The notes beneath the pieces were generated by a model. It did not search any database, was not told the origin of the DNA, and saw only the letters and a program-made list of their open reading frames with translations. A DNA stretch of 5,661 nucleotides from Alphaproteobacteria bacterium (GTDB lineage: Bacteria; Pseudomonadota; Alphaproteobacteria; Rs-D84), in the NCBI GenBank assembly GCA_017936185.1, contig JAGBGA010000015.1, forward strand, positions 1 through 5,661, given 5' to 3'. A program made the position numbers and the translations under genes. Each line of letters opens with the position of its first letter. Position 1 is the first letter of the stretch. Positions 3,484-5,661 of this stretch are shown here, one piece after another.

Positions 3484-5661
3484 TTAAAAACGATATGACC
3501 CAGAAACCCTGATATTATGTAATTGAATATCACTGTTATACTGATAACGATAATCAATTCCAAACTGAACCCCATTGGCCGACAGCATTTCAACACCACC
3601 ACCAATATTTGCCCACAATGGATTAATATCAACATCATAATCGGTATATACATCCGACGGTGCAAACTTGTACTGGGCACTGTCTGGGATACCCGCAACA
3701 TCATATTCAACACCAATCGATGCATATGGACGAATCTGGAACCATGCCGATGGATATATACGCTTTTGTGCGGTCAATGAATACCCCGGCGTCAAGATAA
3801 AGTATCCATCGGATCTAAGGCGCATATAATCGTCACCTTCAACCTTTTCTTTTACATTGAACCCAAAATTATATCCCATACGTGCATACAAATTACCCAC
3901 AACATATTGATTCAATATATCATGCATCAGTCCCCATTCTGAAATCAAGCTGAATGCACTGCCGTCACCATCAATACGCCCGACAAAGTTTTGGGTTCTG
4001 TCAACGTCAAACAAATGCAAATCCATGAATGCATTACCATAAAGACGTGTTTTTTCACCCAATATCTTCATCAAATACGCACCGAACGCAACACTTGTAT
4101 CTGTGACATCAATGTTTACGTTTCCTGAAATCGATTGCCCCGGCAGATAGCCCAAATCCATCGCGTCATGTGAATCAGACATTGTACGCGAAACGCGTCC
4201 GGTCAACCCCAATACCAATGTATCAGATTCTTGCCAATCAAACCCACCCGAAACACTGAAACGATTTCCATCTGTATGCTTGCCATCGTCAATATTTTGA
4301 AAGAACATACCATAATCAACATCCAACCACGCTTTCTTTGGATTGCGATTACGATTCCATATAAATTCATCAAACATACGATCTTCGAACGAACGGAACG
4401 TTGTGTGTTCATTTATTGCAACGCCACCAACAATCTGTTCAATTTCACGCACCTGGAACAAGCGACTGAACCGCGCCAATCCGGTTGCATCTGTACTTTC
4501 GACATAATATTCCATGCGATTGTACAGTTCATTTGCCATCTGTTCCATATTTGTATCTTCAAAGACCAACGGAATTACTTCAATCGGTGTACTGTTCAAG
4601 AACTTTTTCTTGTACATTTGTCCCACCAACAAGTCATCCAATGCCCCCGCCGACACATATTCACCATCTGTGTGTCCCGGTTCACGTGCAACAATTGGTT
4701 GAATCTTCATATTTTCCAACAAAATCGGCCCACCAAAGCGCGGATCAAATACAACATACAAACTGTCTTTTTTACCGTCATCATCAGAATCGCGCACCGA
4801 TATATACGCCGGCAAATCTTCATCTGTATCATTTTCATCTTTCAAAGATGTTAAATAATCGTAACAGATTGAACCATCGGCATTACAGAAATTAACATTC
4901 AAATTACGCAACTGTTCCAATTGCCCAAAGTTTTCAACGCCACCATCGGCATGGACCAACCAAATTGCCGTTCCTTGGTCAACCGCATCAAACAAAGAAA
5001 TCCCGATGCGTCCATTGGCCAATTCACTTTGAACATTGTTACCCGAAAACGCATTTTCATCATATGCGACACCCGATGTAAAGACACCGCCAACTTGAAC
5101 CAACGCCGCCCCATCAGACGCATTTGTAATTTCACCAAGTGTATTATCTTGGGCCAAGCTGACCTTTGACCAATAATTTATATCCGACGAACCGGCACCG
5201 GTCGCATATGGCAAAATCGCGGCATTCAAAGTACTGTTTGAATCAAAGGTATAATTTTTACCAACCACCATTTTATCCAAGCCAATAAAATCAACCCCAC
5301 CCGAAACATTGCCATCAATTTCGGCACTTAACCACGCGATATTAACCGAACTTTCTTTAACCGGATTGCCATCGACATCCTTGCGAAGTACAAAGCGCAA
5401 ATCATTCGCCACGACATCACCAGATACATCAATACTGTCTGTATTAACCGTTAACGTGCCCTTTTGATTGATACCCGATACCGTCAAACTGTCAACGGTA
5501 ATATCATATTCATCTGATAAAATATTTATATCTTTGGCCAACAAATCACCGGCATAGTTCTGATATAACATTGCCCCCGGACTAAGCGCGGAATCAATAT
5601 ACGCCCCGGCCCCAGACAATAATACATCCCCACCATTTACCGCAAACGAAGAAACATTCAA
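3484..5661 (-). CDS. Classical autotransporter (type Va), C-terminal 725 residues
   Basis: The frame is open at the window edge, so the signal peptide and most of the passenger lie outside. Residue numbers here count from 5661. Residues 1 to about 330 are passenger with short beta-strand, Asn/Asp/Gly-rich stretches typical of a beta-helix, such as GTLTVNTDSIDVSGDVVAND. They include a Cys259/Cys266 pair and an acidic loop DSDDDGKKD at 291-299. Around 375-435 lies a helical linker (NMEQMANELYNRMEYY; FRSFEDRMFDEFIW). From about 440 (KKAWLDVDYG, Trp445) to 725 runs the roughly 285-residue outer-membrane barrel with alternating aromatic strands and turns. It ends in IRVSGSYRF, a standard BAM recognition signal with C-terminal Phe. 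Known for the family: the barrel inserts in the outer membrane and exports its own passenger. I see no serine-protease or lipase catalytic motif in the visible part, so the passenger function is unknown. Confidence 0.9.
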   Translation of the reverse strand: MNVSSFAVNGGDVLLSGAGAYIDSALSPGAMLYQNYAGDLLAKDINILSDEYDITVDSLTVSGINQKGTLTVNTDSIDVSGDVVANDLRFVLRKDVDGNPVKESSVNIAWLSAEIDGNVSGGVDFIGLDKMVVGKNYTFDSNSTLNAAILPYATGAGSSDINYWSKVSLAQDNTLGEITNASDGAALVQVGGVFTSGVAYDENAFSGNNVQSELANGRIGISLFDAVDQGTAIWLVHADGGVENFGQLEQLRNLNVNFCNADGSICYDYLTSLKDENDTDEDLPAYISVRDSDDDGKKDSLYVVFDPRFGGPILLENMKIQPIVAREPGHTDGEYVSAGALDDLLVGQMYKKKFLNSTPIEVIPLVFEDTNMEQMANELYNRMEYYVESTDATGLARFSRLFQVREIEQIVGGVAINEHTTFRSFEDRMFDEFIWNRNRNPKKAWLDVDYGMFFQNIDDGKHTDGNRFSVSGGFDWQESDTLVLGLTGRVSRTMSDSHDAMDLGYLPGQSISGNVNIDVTDTSVAFGAYLMKILGEKTRLYGNAFMDLHLFDVDRTQNFVGRIDGDGSAFSLISEWGLMHDILNQYVVGNLYARMGYNFGFNVKEKVEGDDYMRLRSDGYFILTPGYSLTAQKRIYPSAWFQIRPYASIGVEYDVAGIPDSAQYKFAPSDVYTDYDVDINPLWANIGGGVEMLSANGVQFGIDYRYQYNSDIQLHNIRVSGSYRF

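Noticed and set aside
1..5661. CRISPR arrays, tRNA or rRNA genes, insertion sequences, attachment sites
   Set aside because: The only tandem repeat is inside the adhesin coding sequence and has no spacers. No transposase, integrase, cloverleaf or terminal inverted repeats were seen.

Overview
The window looks like chromosome from an alphaproteobacterium, probably uncultured and host-associated. The main evidence is a Rho protein whose C-terminal half carries alphaproteobacterial wording ([10 protein letters not shown], then [16 protein letters not shown]). Base composition is moderately AT-rich. A dense set of outer-membrane adhesin-type proteins on AT-rich leaders suggests a surface-exposed, host-associated lifestyle, but that part is inference.

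All three genes are on the minus strand, so the transcriptional order runs from high to low coordinates. (1) 5661-3484: the C-terminal 725 residues of a large classical (type Va) autotransporter, with part of the passenger, a helical linker and a 12-strand-type beta-barrel. Its start lies outside the window. It ends in a strong intrinsic terminator (3457-3482). (2) 3483-3117: a 367-base intergenic region. It begins with a good promoter (-10 TATAAT) and runs through a series of GC-rich hairpins. It closes with an intrinsic terminator only 30 bases before the next start codon. (3) 3116-1347: a complete 589-residue trimeric autotransporter adhesin (type Vc). It has a signal peptide, an unfamiliar head, an Ala-rich helical region, 15 perfect heptads with Asn at position d, and a YadA-type membrane anchor. 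It ends in a second intrinsic terminator with the same 14-base core as the first. (4) 1346-1210: a short spacer with that terminator, a near-consensus promoter and the rho leader. (5) 1209-1: rho, lacking only its last roughly 16-20 codons at the window edge.

Each gene seems to be its own transcription unit, because a terminator is followed within 8-20 bases by a new promoter. The two surface proteins share export through the Sec and BAM machinery but belong to different secretion subclasses. Rho is a housekeeping neighbour with no obvious functional link. The most interesting part is the leader of the adhesin gene. With a terminator so close to the start codon, there is little room for a promoter after it. 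Either adhesin expression depends on controlled read-through (attenuation), or a separate small RNA is encoded there.
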